Below, piece by piece: positions 47,581 to 56,309 of a stretch of 64,000 bases of DNA. Positions within the stretch are counted from its first letter, which is position 1, and each line of letters begins with the position of its first letter. The position numbers were made by a program, and so were the translations under genes. The stretch lies in NCBI RefSeq assembly GCF_025148125.1, contig NZ_CP102267.1, forward strand, positions 1,746,501 through 1,810,500, written 5' to 3'. Under the pieces are notes generated by a model, which did not search any database, was not told the DNA's origin, and was given only the letters and a program-made list of their open reading frames with translations. Origin of the DNA: Blautia wexlerae DSM 19850 (GTDB lineage Bacteria > Bacillota > Clostridia > Lachnospirales > Lachnospiraceae).

Positions 47581-48498
47581 ATGAATAAAAAAATTGATTC
47601 ACATGCACAATTTAAAATGAAATTTAGAAAGCTTGATAATATGCATACCCTGACAGATTGTGAATTAAAGAGGCTTCAGAATGTAGAATTGGGTATGTTC
47701 AGAGATTTCTTGGCTGTTGCTGAAAAATACGATATAGCCTACTCCATGAGTGGCGGAACAGCACTGGGAACTGTCAGACATAAAGGATTTATTCCTTGGG
47801 ATGATGATATAGATATTAATTTGACAAGGAAGAGTTATAAACGCTTTAAAGCAATTTTTGATGAAGAATTGGGAGGAAAATATGAGCTGTGGGCTCCTGA
47901 ACTGGGAAGAAATCACGGATTAGCACATGTTCAGATAAAAAAGAAGGGAACGGTTTATAAATCTTTTAATGAGTTGTCAAAATCAGATAATGGAATTTAT
48001 ATTGATATATTTATCCAGGAAAATGTTCCAAACAACGTGATTTTGAGGAAACTGCACGGATTTCTCTGCTTGGCATTTGGCTATTTGCTTACTTGCAGGA
48101 AAACATATAATGATATGCCATATTTGAAGCCTTATATTGAGGGAAACGCCGAATTAGAGAGAGCGTTTTCTAAGAAAGAAATTATAGGAAGATTGTTTTC
48201 ATGGCTTACCTTGGATACCATCAGCAAGTTAACAATAAAAGTATATTCTATGTGCAAAAATAACGGCTCGAAGTTCACATCGATACCAACTGGCAGAAAG
48301 CACTATTTTGGTGAGCTACTTTTAAGAAGTGATAGCTGCGAAACGATCGAGATGGAATTTGAAGGAATTAAAGTAAGAATGCCGAAGGGATACGACAATT
48401 ATCTTTCGAGGTTATATGGTAAGAACTATATGGAAATTCCGCCGATTGAAAAGCGTGAACAGCATCCGCTGATGGAGCTGGATTTTGGCGAGGAATAA
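47581..48498 (+). CDS. LicD family phosphotransferase
   Basis: The 305-residue protein carries SMSGGTALGTVRHKGFIPWD followed by DDIDINLTRK, the nucleotidyltransferase motif of LicD proteins, and ends PPIEKREQHPLMELDFG as is usual. LicD enzymes transfer phosphocholine or other phospho-alditol groups from a CDP carrier to glycans. The CTP-using enzyme at 49750 in the same operon would supply the CDP donor. It begins 7 bp after the radical enzyme, without a strong ribosome site, suggesting coupling. The transferred group is inferred, not shown. Confidence 0.92.
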   Translation: MNKKIDSHAQFKMKFRKLDNMHTLTDCELKRLQNVELGMFRDFLAVAEKYDIAYSMSGGTALGTVRHKGFIPWDDDIDINLTRKSYKRFKAIFDEELGGKYELWAPELGRNHGLAHVQIKKKGTVYKSFNELSKSDNGIYIDIFIQENVPNNVILRKLHGFLCLAFGYLLTCRKTYNDMPYLKPYIEGNAELERAFSKKEIIGRLFSWLTLDTISKLTIKVYSMCKNNGSKFTSIPTGRKHYFGELLLRSDSCETIEMEFEGIKVRMPKGYDNYLSRLYGKNYMEIPPIEKREQHPLMELDFGEE

Positions 48499-48514
48499 GA
48501 ACAGGGGAACGACA

Positions 48515-49603
48515 ATGATTTATTATGTTGATATAGACCGGGAGAGACGCAATACTGCAGGTGCCAAAGCTCCGGATGATATAGCGGTGCTTTGTCAAAG
48601 AAGAGGATATGAGAGAATAGCTATCCCGTTTGCGTTAAAGAAAAAGAATAACATTTTTCAAAGATTTTGGTTGGCGTTTGTTTTGACTGTACATTGGATT
48701 AAGGTGCTTGTAAAGCTAAAGAGAGGTGACGTGATTATTTATCAGCACCCGTTTTCCGGAAAAAGATTGGCAGAGAAAATGGTGCCGATAATTCAAAGAA
48801 AAGGTTGCTATTTTATTGCCCTAATACACGATTTGGAATCCTTGCGAGGCGGAATCGAAGGCTTTGTAAGGAAGAAGAGGAGGACAAATGAAATCGGTGA
48901 TAACATTCTTCTGAAACATTTTGATGCTGTTATTTGCCATAACCAGCATATGAAAGATTATCTTGTCTCGAAGGGATTTGCCTCAGAAAGATTGTTTGTA
49001 CTTGAGATTTTCGATTATTTGACTGATGAGCCTTGCATATTGACTTCGGAGCAAGACCAACTATCTATAGCTATCGCAGGCAATCTTGCGAGTAGCAAAT
49101 GTGGGTATATTTATAAAATAATTGATGGATCAAATAAGGAGAATCAATCCTTAAAGATTTATCTTTTTGGTAATAATTATGAAACTGACAAGGGAGGTCC
49201 CAACATGATTTATGTTGGATCCTTTAAACCAGAGGAATTACCGGGACACCTTAAGGGAAGATTCGGACTTGTATGGGATGGGCCACAGGCAAATACTTGT
49301 GCAGGAAATACTGGAAATTATTTGCGGTACAATGACCCGCATAAGACTTCGTTGTACTTAACGGCCGGGTTGCCCGTGATTGTATGGAATGAAGCAGCTG
49401 TCGCGGATTTTGTTAAGGAAAATAAAGTGGGTCTACTTATTACTGATCTTAGTGATTTGGAAGAAAAATTATGCGATATATCTGAAACGGAGTACGATGA
49501 TATGTGCTGTGCTACTAAAAATATATCAGATAAATTAAGAAATGGTTATTATTTTTACAAAGCCTTGGATGAGTGTTTGCGTTATATAAATACTCTGATA
49601 TAA
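48515..49603 (+). CDS. Galactofuranosyltransferase-like glycosyltransferase
   Basis: From ATG 48515 (AGGGGAA upstream) the protein has 362 residues. It has IALIHDLESLRGG and the C-terminal block GLVWDGPQANTCAGNTGNYL and NDPHKTSLYLTAGLPVIVW, typical of beta-1,6-galactofuranosyltransferases in streptococcal and lactobacillar clusters. With glf in the same locus the assignment is consistent. It uses UDP-Galf on the cytoplasmic side. A 146-bp gap follows, holding only the next gene's leader. Confidence 0.85.
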   Translation: MIYYVDIDRERRNTAGAKAPDDIAVLCQRRGYERIAIPFALKKKNNIFQRFWLAFVLTVHWIKVLVKLKRGDVIIYQHPFSGKRLAEKMVPIIQRKGCYFIALIHDLESLRGGIEGFVRKKRRTNEIGDNILLKHFDAVICHNQHMKDYLVSKGFASERLFVLEIFDYLTDEPCILTSEQDQLSIAIAGNLASSKCGYIYKIIDGSNKENQSLKIYLFGNNYETDKGGPNMIYVGSFKPEELPGHLKGRFGLVWDGPQANTCAGNTGNYLRYNDPHKTSLYLTAGLPVIVWNEAAVADFVKENKVGLLITDLSDLEEKLCDISETEYDDMCCATKNISDKLRNGYYFYKALDECLRYINTLI

Positions 49604-49749
49604 GAAAATGCGAAAGGCGAAAAACAGCGTTATAAATTATGAGATACAAGTATAAAAGTAATTGAAAATCCCATAGGGCTGAAATTGAAATATAATTTGT
49701 ATGATTAATGAAATTGTATTTCAAACTTATATAAAGGAGATTACGACTT

Positions 49750-50460
49750 ATGAACATTGCACTACTTATCGCTGGTGGTTCTGGTGCACGTATGCATCAG
49801 AATATACCGAAGCAGTTTTTGACGGTCAATGAGCGTCCGGTCATTGTATATACGCTGGAAGCATTTCAGAAGCATCCGGAGATTGACGAAATTGCAGTTG
49901 TTTGCATTGAAGGATGGGAATCTGTTCTTTGGGCATATGCGAATCAGTTCAACATTTCAAAGCTTAAGTATGTTGTTCTTGGTGGAAAGAATGGACAGGA
50001 TTCTATCCGTAATGGCGTATATGAACTTGAAAAGCACCATTCAGCGGAGGATATTGTCCTGATTCATGATGCGATTAGGCCAATGGTTTCTGCTGAGATC
50101 ATATCCGATTGCATTAGAGTTACACAGGAACATGGAAATGCGATCACTGTAATTCCTTGTGCTGAGGCTATGATGCAGACAGAAGATGGTGAGGTTTCTA
50201 TTGGCAGTTATCCAAGAGACAGGCTCAAGAGAACACAGACCCCACAAGGATTCCGTATTGGCGATATCTGTGAACTTCATCGGGAAGCACTTAAAGCAGG
50301 AATTACAAATTCTGTTGCATCTTGTACATTGATGATAGAAATGGGAAAACAAGTTTATTTTTCGGCGGGATCTGAGAAGAATATTAAGTTAACGACAGTT
50401 GAGGATATTGATATTTTTAAAGCACTTCTTGTAGCAAAGAGATCAGATTGGCTGAAGTGA
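49750..50460 (+). CDS. IspD/TarI-family cytidylyltransferase
   Basis: The 236-residue protein has LLIAGGSGARMHQNIPKQFL (CTP-binding loop), GGKNGQDSIRNGVYEL, IHDAIRPMV and TQTPQGFR, all shared by IspD and TarI. In this locus it more likely activates a pentitol or pentulose phosphate as a CDP compound (TarI-like) than methylerythritol. It overlaps the next gene by one base (TGATG). AAAGGAGA precedes the ATG. Supply of a CDP donor fits LicD upstream. Confidence 0.88.
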   Translation: MNIALLIAGGSGARMHQNIPKQFLTVNERPVIVYTLEAFQKHPEIDEIAVVCIEGWESVLWAYANQFNISKLKYVVLGGKNGQDSIRNGVYELEKHHSAEDIVLIHDAIRPMVSAEIISDCIRVTQEHGNAITVIPCAEAMMQTEDGEVSIGSYPRDRLKRTQTPQGFRIGDICELHREALKAGITNSVASCTLMIEMGKQVYFSAGSEKNIKLTTVEDIDIFKALLVAKRSDWLK

Positions 50461-51515
50461 TGGTGGATGATATGGACTTACATAATAGCAGAACATATTT
50501 AGCTGATTTGGATGTAGCTATCCAGCATACTGTTGATTTGGAGAATTTAAAGGGAAAGTCTGTCGTCATCACCGGGGCAACAGGGACAATCGGCTCTTTT
50601 GTGACAGATGTGTTGTTAAGATATAATCAGACTTCAGGAGCCAGTATACATGTGATAGCAGCTGGGAGAAATGCGCAGAAACTCGAAAGCCAGTATGGGA
50701 AATTTAAAGGATTTCAACCGATCTCATATGATTTGAATTCTAATATTGATTTCGATGTTGATGTTGATTATATCATTCATGCAGCTGGTAATGCGTACCC
50801 TGCGGCGTTTAATGGTGACCCGGTTGGAACAATAATGGGAACTGTAAATAGCACCTACAGATTACTTGAATATGGAAGGACGCACGGTGCTAAAAGATTG
50901 CTCTATGTTTCATCAGGTGAAGTGTACGGCCAGGGAGATTTGACCATTGGTGCATTTGAGGAAACTTATTCCGGGTATTTGGATACGCAATCGCCTCGTT
51001 CTTGTTATCCAATGGCAAAGAGGACAGCGGAGAACTTGTGCGCATCTTATTCAAAACAGTACGGTTTTGAGACGGTCGTAGTTAGACCGTGTCATACATA
51101 TGGGCCTTATATTACGCAATCGGACAATCGAGCCAATGTACAATTTTTGCGCAATGTCTTAAACAACGAAGATATTGTTATGAAGAGCGCTGGAACTCAG
51201 ATGAGAAGCTATAACTATGTCGCTGATTGTGTGTCAGCACTTTTGACTGTTTTGATAAAGGGAAATTCTGGAGAAACGTATAATACTGCAAATCCAGAAG
51301 CGAGATGTACAATTGCTCAGTTAGCTGAAACGATTGCAAACAAAGCAGGTAAACAGGTCTTTTTTGCGGATCCGACTGCCGTTGATTTGGCTAATAGATC
51401 ACCGATTGCAAGGCAGGTTTTGAGTACGAGAAAGATAGAGACCCTCGGGTGGCAAGGTGCATTTACTGTGAATAAAGGAATAGAACACACGCTAAAAATC
51501 CTCTGCGGAGAATAA
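50460..51515 (+). CDS. NAD-dependent epimerase/dehydratase (extended SDR)
   Basis: From ATG 50460 the protein has 351 residues. The Rossmann motif is VVITGATGTIGSFVTDVLL, then YIIHAAGNAYP, VSSGEVYGQ and the catalytic YPMAK (Tyr-x-x-x-Lys), with RPCHTYGP. It resembles sugar-nucleotide epimerases/dehydratases such as UDP-glucuronate decarboxylase. Its start overlaps the cytidylyltransferase stop, so the two are coupled and probably act on the same nucleotide-activated or phosphorylated compound. A truncated relative lies at 54919. Substrate is unknown. Confidence 0.88.
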   Translation: MVDDMDLHNSRTYLADLDVAIQHTVDLENLKGKSVVITGATGTIGSFVTDVLLRYNQTSGASIHVIAAGRNAQKLESQYGKFKGFQPISYDLNSNIDFDVDVDYIIHAAGNAYPAAFNGDPVGTIMGTVNSTYRLLEYGRTHGAKRLLYVSSGEVYGQGDLTIGAFEETYSGYLDTQSPRSCYPMAKRTAENLCASYSKQYGFETVVVRPCHTYGPYITQSDNRANVQFLRNVLNNEDIVMKSAGTQMRSYNYVADCVSALLTVLIKGNSGETYNTANPEARCTIAQLAETIANKAGKQVFFADPTAVDLANRSPIARQVLSTRKIETLGWQGAFTVNKGIEHTLKILCGE

Positions 51516-51571
51516 GCTAAAATTTCGCCTGGGATTTAAAATTGCAATGGAGAGTAAGAGGAAGAAAGTTT

Positions 51572-52273
51572 ATGCTAGAAGATTTGAAGAAAATTGTCTG
51601 TGAGGTTAATCTTGACCTCGTTGCCAAGGGCGTCGTCATTTACACGTGGGGAAACGTCAGCGGAATATCGGAAGACAGGAAATACATGGTCATTAAACCG
51701 TCCGGTGTTGACTACGACGGAATGGCTGCTGAAGACATGGTGGTTGTGGATATTGAGAGTGGTGAGACTGTTGATGGCAAATGGAAGCCTTCTTCTGATA
51801 CCAAGACCCATCTGGAATTATATAAAAGGTATAAGGAGATAAAAGGAATCGTTCATACGCATTCCACCAATGCTGTAGCCTTTGCACAGGCTGGCATGAA
51901 CATTCCGGCACTCGGAACAACTCATGCGGATTATTTCTACGGAGACATTCCTTGTACAAGAGAACTGAGTGAAGTCGAAGTCATGGAAGCCTATGAACTG
52001 AACACCGGGAAGGTCATCATCGAGACGATTGAAAGATTGGGGTACGACCCAATGGCGATTCCTGGTATCGTGGTGAAAAATCATGGGCCATTCGCTTGGA
52101 GAACAAGTCCTGCTAATGCTGTATATAATGCTGTGGTCATGGAAAAGGTTGCGGAAATGGACATCAAGACTTTGGCTTTGAATCCGAATGCCGAGATAAA
52201 GCAGTATGTGTTGGACAAGCATTACATGAGGAAGCACGGACCGAACGCTTATTATGGACAAAAGGTTCAATGA
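51572..52273 (+). CDS. L-ribulose-5-phosphate 4-epimerase-like class II aldolase family protein
   Basis: From ATG 51572 (GAGGAAG upstream) the protein has 233 residues. It has [29 protein letters not shown], the zinc motif [33 protein letters not shown] and the late zinc His with [14 protein letters not shown]. These are close to AraD, which interconverts L-ribulose-5-P and D-xylulose-5-P by a retro-aldol mechanism. NHGPFAWR replaces the usual NHGPFxWG. In a capsule operon next to a CTP transferase, it probably supplies a pentulose phosphate for a glycan constituent. That role is inference. Confidence 0.9.
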   Translation: MLEDLKKIVCEVNLDLVAKGVVIYTWGNVSGISEDRKYMVIKPSGVDYDGMAAEDMVVVDIESGETVDGKWKPSSDTKTHLELYKRYKEIKGIVHTHSTNAVAFAQAGMNIPALGTTHADYFYGDIPCTRELSEVEVMEAYELNTGKVIIETIERLGYDPMAIPGIVVKNHGPFAWRTSPANAVYNAVVMEKVAEMDIKTLALNPNAEIKQYVLDKHYMRKHGPNAYYGQKVQ

Positions 52274-52317
52274 TTTATTTAAGGCAAGTGATATCTTAAT
52301 AGAAGGAATGGGTATTG

Positions 52318-53676
52318 ATGGGTAATTTGGTTGTTTTAATAGTAATTTATGCCGTGTTGTTGGTGTTTTGTTTGATGAGCTCATACAGAAATGCCTTGAT
52401 GACACCTCAGTTTGCCTTTGTCGTTGGATTTTTTGTACAAGCCGTATTTGCAATAAAATATGTTGAAGTATGGGATTTGAATTTATCAAGTGCAACAATG
52501 TGGGTTCTAGGAGGCGGATCAATACTCTTTGTTGTTGTATCTTTTTCAACCCAATGGACACGGCGATTTACTGTCGTAATCAATAAAAAAAGGGAAAATT
52601 TAGGGCAGAATAATTCTTCTGCTTTGATAAAAAATAGAAATGAGAGCAAAATAAACTCTTTGAAATTATTTTTATTTGCTGCATTTCAAATGGTCACGAT
52701 TATGTTGATTATAGCCTTTTTAAGAGGATTGTCTGGTGAATCACTAGCTGACGCTATTTATGTTTTTCGCTATGCAAATACATTTACAGAAGATAAGATT
52801 GCTATACCAATGATTGTTAAACATATGAGAAATTTTTGTATGGCTTCAGGGTACATTTGGGGATACATACTTGTGTATGATATTATTCAAAAATCTGGAA
52901 ATAATAGAATGCTGCTTGTTGTCAACATTGTGTTAAGCGGAGTGTGTGGCGTGATATTTGGTTCGCGCACACCGCTATTTTCATTGCTCGTGGCTATAGT
53001 TACACAATATTTGTTATTGAGAGAAAAACAAACAGGAAAAAAGCGCAGACTTCCTTTTAAATATGTTATGGTGTGCATTCTAGGATCTATTGCTGCATTG
53101 ATTTCTTTTCAAACCCTTGGAAACTTGCTTGGTAGAAATTCAACAAGGTCACCAATGGATTATTTGGCAATGTATTTATCTGCGGAGATTAAAAATTTGG
53201 ATACGTTTATTAAGGCAGGGAGATTCGGTGCTGACATAACAGAAAACCAAACTTTTGCTGTAGCAATAAATTGGCTTTGCGGGAAGATTTTTCCGAGTGA
53301 TTGGTCGCATGAATTGAATCTTCCATTTAAGTATATTAATGGATTCAGCTTGGGAAATGTGTATACAACTTATTACTCTTTCTTGTATGACGCAGGTTAT
53401 GTTGGCGTTGTTATATTTGTGATTTTTATGGCTATTTTATCTCAAAAAATTTATTTAAAAGCAATCCGATCTAGTAAGGTAAAAAATGATTGGATTGATT
53501 TGAATGTCCTGGCTTATTCATATATGTACTATACAATTTTGTTTTCTTTTTTTTCAAATAAATTTTACGAAGAGATTTTTTCTCCTAGGTTCCTTTACTA
53601 TCTAGTATGGTGGATAGCTTTAAAATTTTTGTGTGAGTTAAAGCTGAAAACCAGGGGGAGACTGTCCGAAAACTAG
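52318..53676 (+). CDS. wzy: O-antigen/oligosaccharide repeat-unit polymerase (Wzy-like)
   Basis: The protein has 452 residues from ATG 52318 (AGAAGGA ten bases upstream) and about eleven hydrophobic helices. The large periplasmic-type loop is around residues 270-350 and contains NLDTFIKAGRFG and PFKYINGFSLGNVYTTYYSF, as in clostridial and streptococcal Wzy proteins. It joins lipid-linked repeat units on the outer face of the membrane. AT-rich composition is typical of Wzy genes. It is followed by a hairpin. Confidence 0.88.
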   Translation: MGNLVVLIVIYAVLLVFCLMSSYRNALMTPQFAFVVGFFVQAVFAIKYVEVWDLNLSSATMWVLGGGSILFVVVSFSTQWTRRFTVVINKKRENLGQNNSSALIKNRNESKINSLKLFLFAAFQMVTIMLIIAFLRGLSGESLADAIYVFRYANTFTEDKIAIPMIVKHMRNFCMASGYIWGYILVYDIIQKSGNNRMLLVVNIVLSGVCGVIFGSRTPLFSLLVAIVTQYLLLREKQTGKKRRLPFKYVMVCILGSIAALISFQTLGNLLGRNSTRSPMDYLAMYLSAEIKNLDTFIKAGRFGADITENQTFAVAINWLCGKIFPSDWSHELNLPFKYINGFSLGNVYTTYYSFLYDAGYVGVVIFVIFMAILSQKIYLKAIRSSKVKNDWIDLNVLAYSYMYYTILFSFFSNKFYEEIFSPRFLYYLVWWIALKFLCELKLKTRGRLSEN

Positions 53677-53744
53677 GATGAGTCTTCACTGAAATTAAGA
53701 TTGATTCACTCACATGGGTGTTCAATATAAATAAAAAATGTACA

Positions 53745-53775
53745 TTGCTACGAATTTTATTTTCGTAGCAATGAC
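53745..53775. terminator. Hairpin after wzy
   Basis: CATTGCTACGAA (53745-53756) and TTCGTAGCAATG (53764-53775) pair perfectly over a 7-nt loop. On the plus strand no T-run follows; on the minus strand TACATTTTTT does. It may reduce transcription into the second acyltransferase. Confidence 0.5.
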
Positions 53776-53801
53776 ACATAGAAAGAAGAGGGGCTAATTT
53801 T

Positions 53802-54905
53802 ATGCTGAAAAATCAAGTTTTCGGACGGTCTGGGGGGGGAGAGAAATATGACACGCAGATTACGATAATGCGTGTAATCCTTGTCGTGTTGGTTGTAATA
53901 GGACATGGGATATTCTACACAATCGATACTAATTTTGGTGGAATATACATTTATGAAGCGATGAATGATGCGGGGATAAAAGATACAGCATTCCATGAAT
54001 TGCTGCTTTATGTGTCTTCTTTTATTTATTCTTTTCATATGCCTGCATTCTTTTCGGTTTCCGGAATGCTTTTTTTTAGGCAGATAGAAAAGGGAAGATA
54101 CAGAAGTCTCAAATCTTTAGCTGTAATAAAATTTAAGCGACTTATTGTACCTTTGATATTTACATGGATGATTGTAAATATTCCTATTAAATGGATTTCA
54201 GGATATTATAAGGATTTGGAACATCCCTTTTTTAGTGCTTTATTTCAAGTTCTAGTTCCATATGATGTTTATTTGTGGTATCTGGAATCATTGTTTTTGG
54301 TTTTTATCTTAGCTTATATTATAGAAGGGTTTTGCAGGAAGCATCAGAAAGTTGGAGAATTTATATTTCCAGCCGCGTTATTAATATGTGGCATAATCGT
54401 TCAAAAAGTCCTTGGTAAAATGCTGATTTTAGGCAATCCCATTAAATATGTGTTTTGGTTTTACATGGGAAAGTGGATAGATCAATGCAGATTTCCAATA
54501 AAGAGCAGATTCCAGAGGTTGATAAATATAGCGGCTTTTTTCGCGGCATATGTTATTTCGTTGAATATCCCACATGGTGGTTGGATTATACGTGAGACGA
54601 TTACTCCATTTATAGGGACTATCTTGTTGTGGGACTTGTGTGCAAACATTTTGAGTATGATTTCGCAACAAAGCAAAGATAGCTTGAATAATGCCGCTTC
54701 TTATGCGTTTGGAATTTATTTGTATGCTGACCCGATAAATTATCTTATCTTGTGGGGTGTGAACGAAATTATTGGCGTTTGCATTTTGGGCTCAGAACTA
54801 GGAGCAATTGCGGTGTTTTTATCTCGCATTCTTCTTTCGACAGCTTTTGCTTTTTGGGTGGTCTGGATCTTGAAAAAGATCAATTTGAAAATCTGCTTAT
54901 ATTAG
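53802..54905 (+). CDS. Second membrane O-acyltransferase (acyltransferase 3 family) with 5' poly-G tract
   Basis: The 367-residue protein starts MLKNQVFGRSGGGEKYDTQI, and the acyltransferase 3 fold begins at ITIMRVILVVLVVIGHG with the conserved His. About ten helices follow. The Gly-Gly-Gly is encoded by a run of eight G at 53832-53839, ten codons after the ATG. Change of one G would shift the frame; the shifted frames stop soon after. AAGAAGAGGGG precedes the ATG. It would acylate the polysaccharide, perhaps at a different position than the enzyme at 44350. Confidence 0.88.
   Translation: MLKNQVFGRSGGGEKYDTQITIMRVILVVLVVIGHGIFYTIDTNFGGIYIYEAMNDAGIKDTAFHELLLYVSSFIYSFHMPAFFSVSGMLFFRQIEKGRYRSLKSLAVIKFKRLIVPLIFTWMIVNIPIKWISGYYKDLEHPFFSALFQVLVPYDVYLWYLESLFLVFILAYIIEGFCRKHQKVGEFIFPAALLICGIIVQKVLGKMLILGNPIKYVFWFYMGKWIDQCRFPIKSRFQRLINIAAFFAAYVISLNIPHGGWIIRETITPFIGTILLWDLCANILSMISQQSKDSLNNAASYAFGIYLYADPINYLILWGVNEIIGVCILGSELGAIAVFLSRILLSTAFAFWVVWILKKINLKICLY
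53832..53839 (+). repeat. Homopolymer G8 inside the second acyltransferase gene
   Basis: Eight consecutive G lie about 30 bases after the start codon. Tracts of this length can be unstable, but eight is near the lower limit for frequent switching. Confidence 0.9.
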
Positions 54906-54918
54906 ATTTGGAGGAAAG

Positions 54919-55143
54919 ATGACTGACTATTATAAAATATCGCTAGATGAAATGCCTTTATTTGATGAATTAGGCAATAAAAGCATACTGATTACTGGAG
55001 CAACAGGCTTGATTGGCAGTGCAATTGTTAACTCTTTTTTATCATATAATGAACATTCACCAAAGAAAATCCATACCATTCTTTATGTGCGAAATATGAG
55101 AAAAGCACTGGATTTATTTGGTGACCGTGCAGATATTTCTTAA
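54919..55143 (+). pseudogene. Truncated NAD-dependent epimerase/dehydratase (5' fragment)
   Basis: The 74-residue reading frame contains the SDR nucleotide-binding start SILITGATGLIGSAIVNSFL and then stops at RADIS. The catalytic Tyr-x-x-x-Lys half is missing. It resembles the N-terminus of the SDR at 50460, so it is a relic of a second, related gene. A good ribosome site (GGAGGAAAG) is still present. It joins directly to a flippase fragment. Confidence 0.8.
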
Positions 55144-55286
55144 CAAGCGGAATCTTTAATACAGCGATTTTGGTTATCGCTGGTGCTTTCAGCTATTTTA
55201 TGATTTTGCTTATTTTGCGGGATGAGTTTTTCTTGTCAAATGCAATTGGCGCTTTGAAGAAAATGAGGGCTAAGCTCAAAAATTAG
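55143..55286 (+). pseudogene. C-terminal fragment of a flippase/polysaccharide membrane protein
   Basis: A 47-codon open stretch reads SGIFNTAILVIAGAFSYFMI, one hydrophobic helix, then RDEFFLSNAIGALKKMRAKL and a stop. This matches the end of Wzx-like proteins. It has no start of its own and abuts the truncated SDR, so a deletion has fused the two. A complete wzx lies at 58354. Confidence 0.6.
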
Positions 55287-55369
55287 AATATTATGTAGCA
55301 TAGCCTATCGTTGGAGAATTTAAGCTTGTCAGTAACAAATTTGTAAGAGGGAAGTGATTTAAATTTGAT

Positions 55370-56245
55370 ATGATACCTGAAAAGAATATCCTCCTCACCA
55401 ATATCCAGCGTTTCTCTCTGCACGACGGCCCTGGAATTAGGACTACGGTTTTTCTTAAAGGCTGTTCAATACACTGCCCTTGGTGTAGCAATCCGGAAAA
55501 TTTACTGCACAGAGAGCAAAGGTATGTAAGGAAGAATCATAACGGTAAAGTTGAAGAAGAAGGAACCTATGGAAAATGGTATAGCCCAGATGAGCTGTAC
55601 GCCGAAGTTGTAAAAGATAAAGCGTTTTACGGTTCCTGTAATTCTAATTCGGTTACTTATCTGGACTCCCTTACGGGTGGAGTGACGTTCTCTGGCGGCG
55701 AGTGTATGCTCCAGATGAAAGAGCTTGATCCTATGCTTCAACGGCTTAACGATGAGCAAATCCACATAGTTGTGGAGACAAGCCTTTTCTGCTCATCAGC
55801 ACAACTTTCCATTGCAATCAAGCATATAGACCTGTTTTACGTTGATATTAAGGTTCTGAGTGATGATTTGTGCTCATCTTCTCTCGGTGGAAAGATTGAG
55901 CTATATAAAAACAATCTTGTGACATTACTGAACAGCGGCAAGCCAGTTGTCTTTCGCTTGCCGGTTATCGGCGGTTACACGGATAGTGAGGAAAACAGGA
56001 AAGCTGTGGTTGAACTGATAGAATCGAAAGCCAAAAGCTATTCGAACCTTTTGAAGATTGAAATCCTCAAGGAACATAATCTTGGAACGAATAAGTATCA
56101 GTCGTTGATTGATGGCGGGAATGAGATAATGCTGCCAGAATATAATGGCGTAAGTGATGAGCTGATGGGGCAGTATAAGATAGAAATTGAAGAGGGGCTG
56201 AGGATCGTTGGAAGTTCAATACCTGTGGAAATCTGCAAAATTTGA
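55370..56245 (+). CDS. Glycyl radical enzyme activating enzyme (radical SAM)
   Basis: The 291-residue protein has FSLHDGPGIRTTVFLKGCSI followed by HCPWCSNPENL; the Cys-x3-Cys-x2-Cys motif binds the 4Fe-4S cluster used with S-adenosylmethionine. GGVTFSGGECMLQ is the SAM-binding motif of this family and LFYVDIKVLSDD follows. The clostridial-type insert with two extra ferredoxin clusters is not seen, so it is PFL-AE-like in size. It should install the glycyl radical in the enzyme at 45535, the only such protein in the window, although 7.8 kb of genes and a deletion scar lie between them. GAGGGAAGTG precedes the ATG. Confidence 0.93.
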   Translation: MIPEKNILLTNIQRFSLHDGPGIRTTVFLKGCSIHCPWCSNPENLLHREQRYVRKNHNGKVEEEGTYGKWYSPDELYAEVVKDKAFYGSCNSNSVTYLDSLTGGVTFSGGECMLQMKELDPMLQRLNDEQIHIVVETSLFCSSAQLSIAIKHIDLFYVDIKVLSDDLCSSSLGGKIELYKNNLVTLLNSGKPVVFRLPVIGGYTDSEENRKAVVELIESKAKSYSNLLKIEILKEHNLGTNKYQSLIDGGNEIMLPEYNGVSDELMGQYKIEIEEGLRIVGSSIPVEICKI

Positions 56246-56309
56246 ACCACCAGTATTCCGCCACGCCTTGCCACTTGACTATTGACAGGGAGCACATTGG
56301 GGTCAGACC

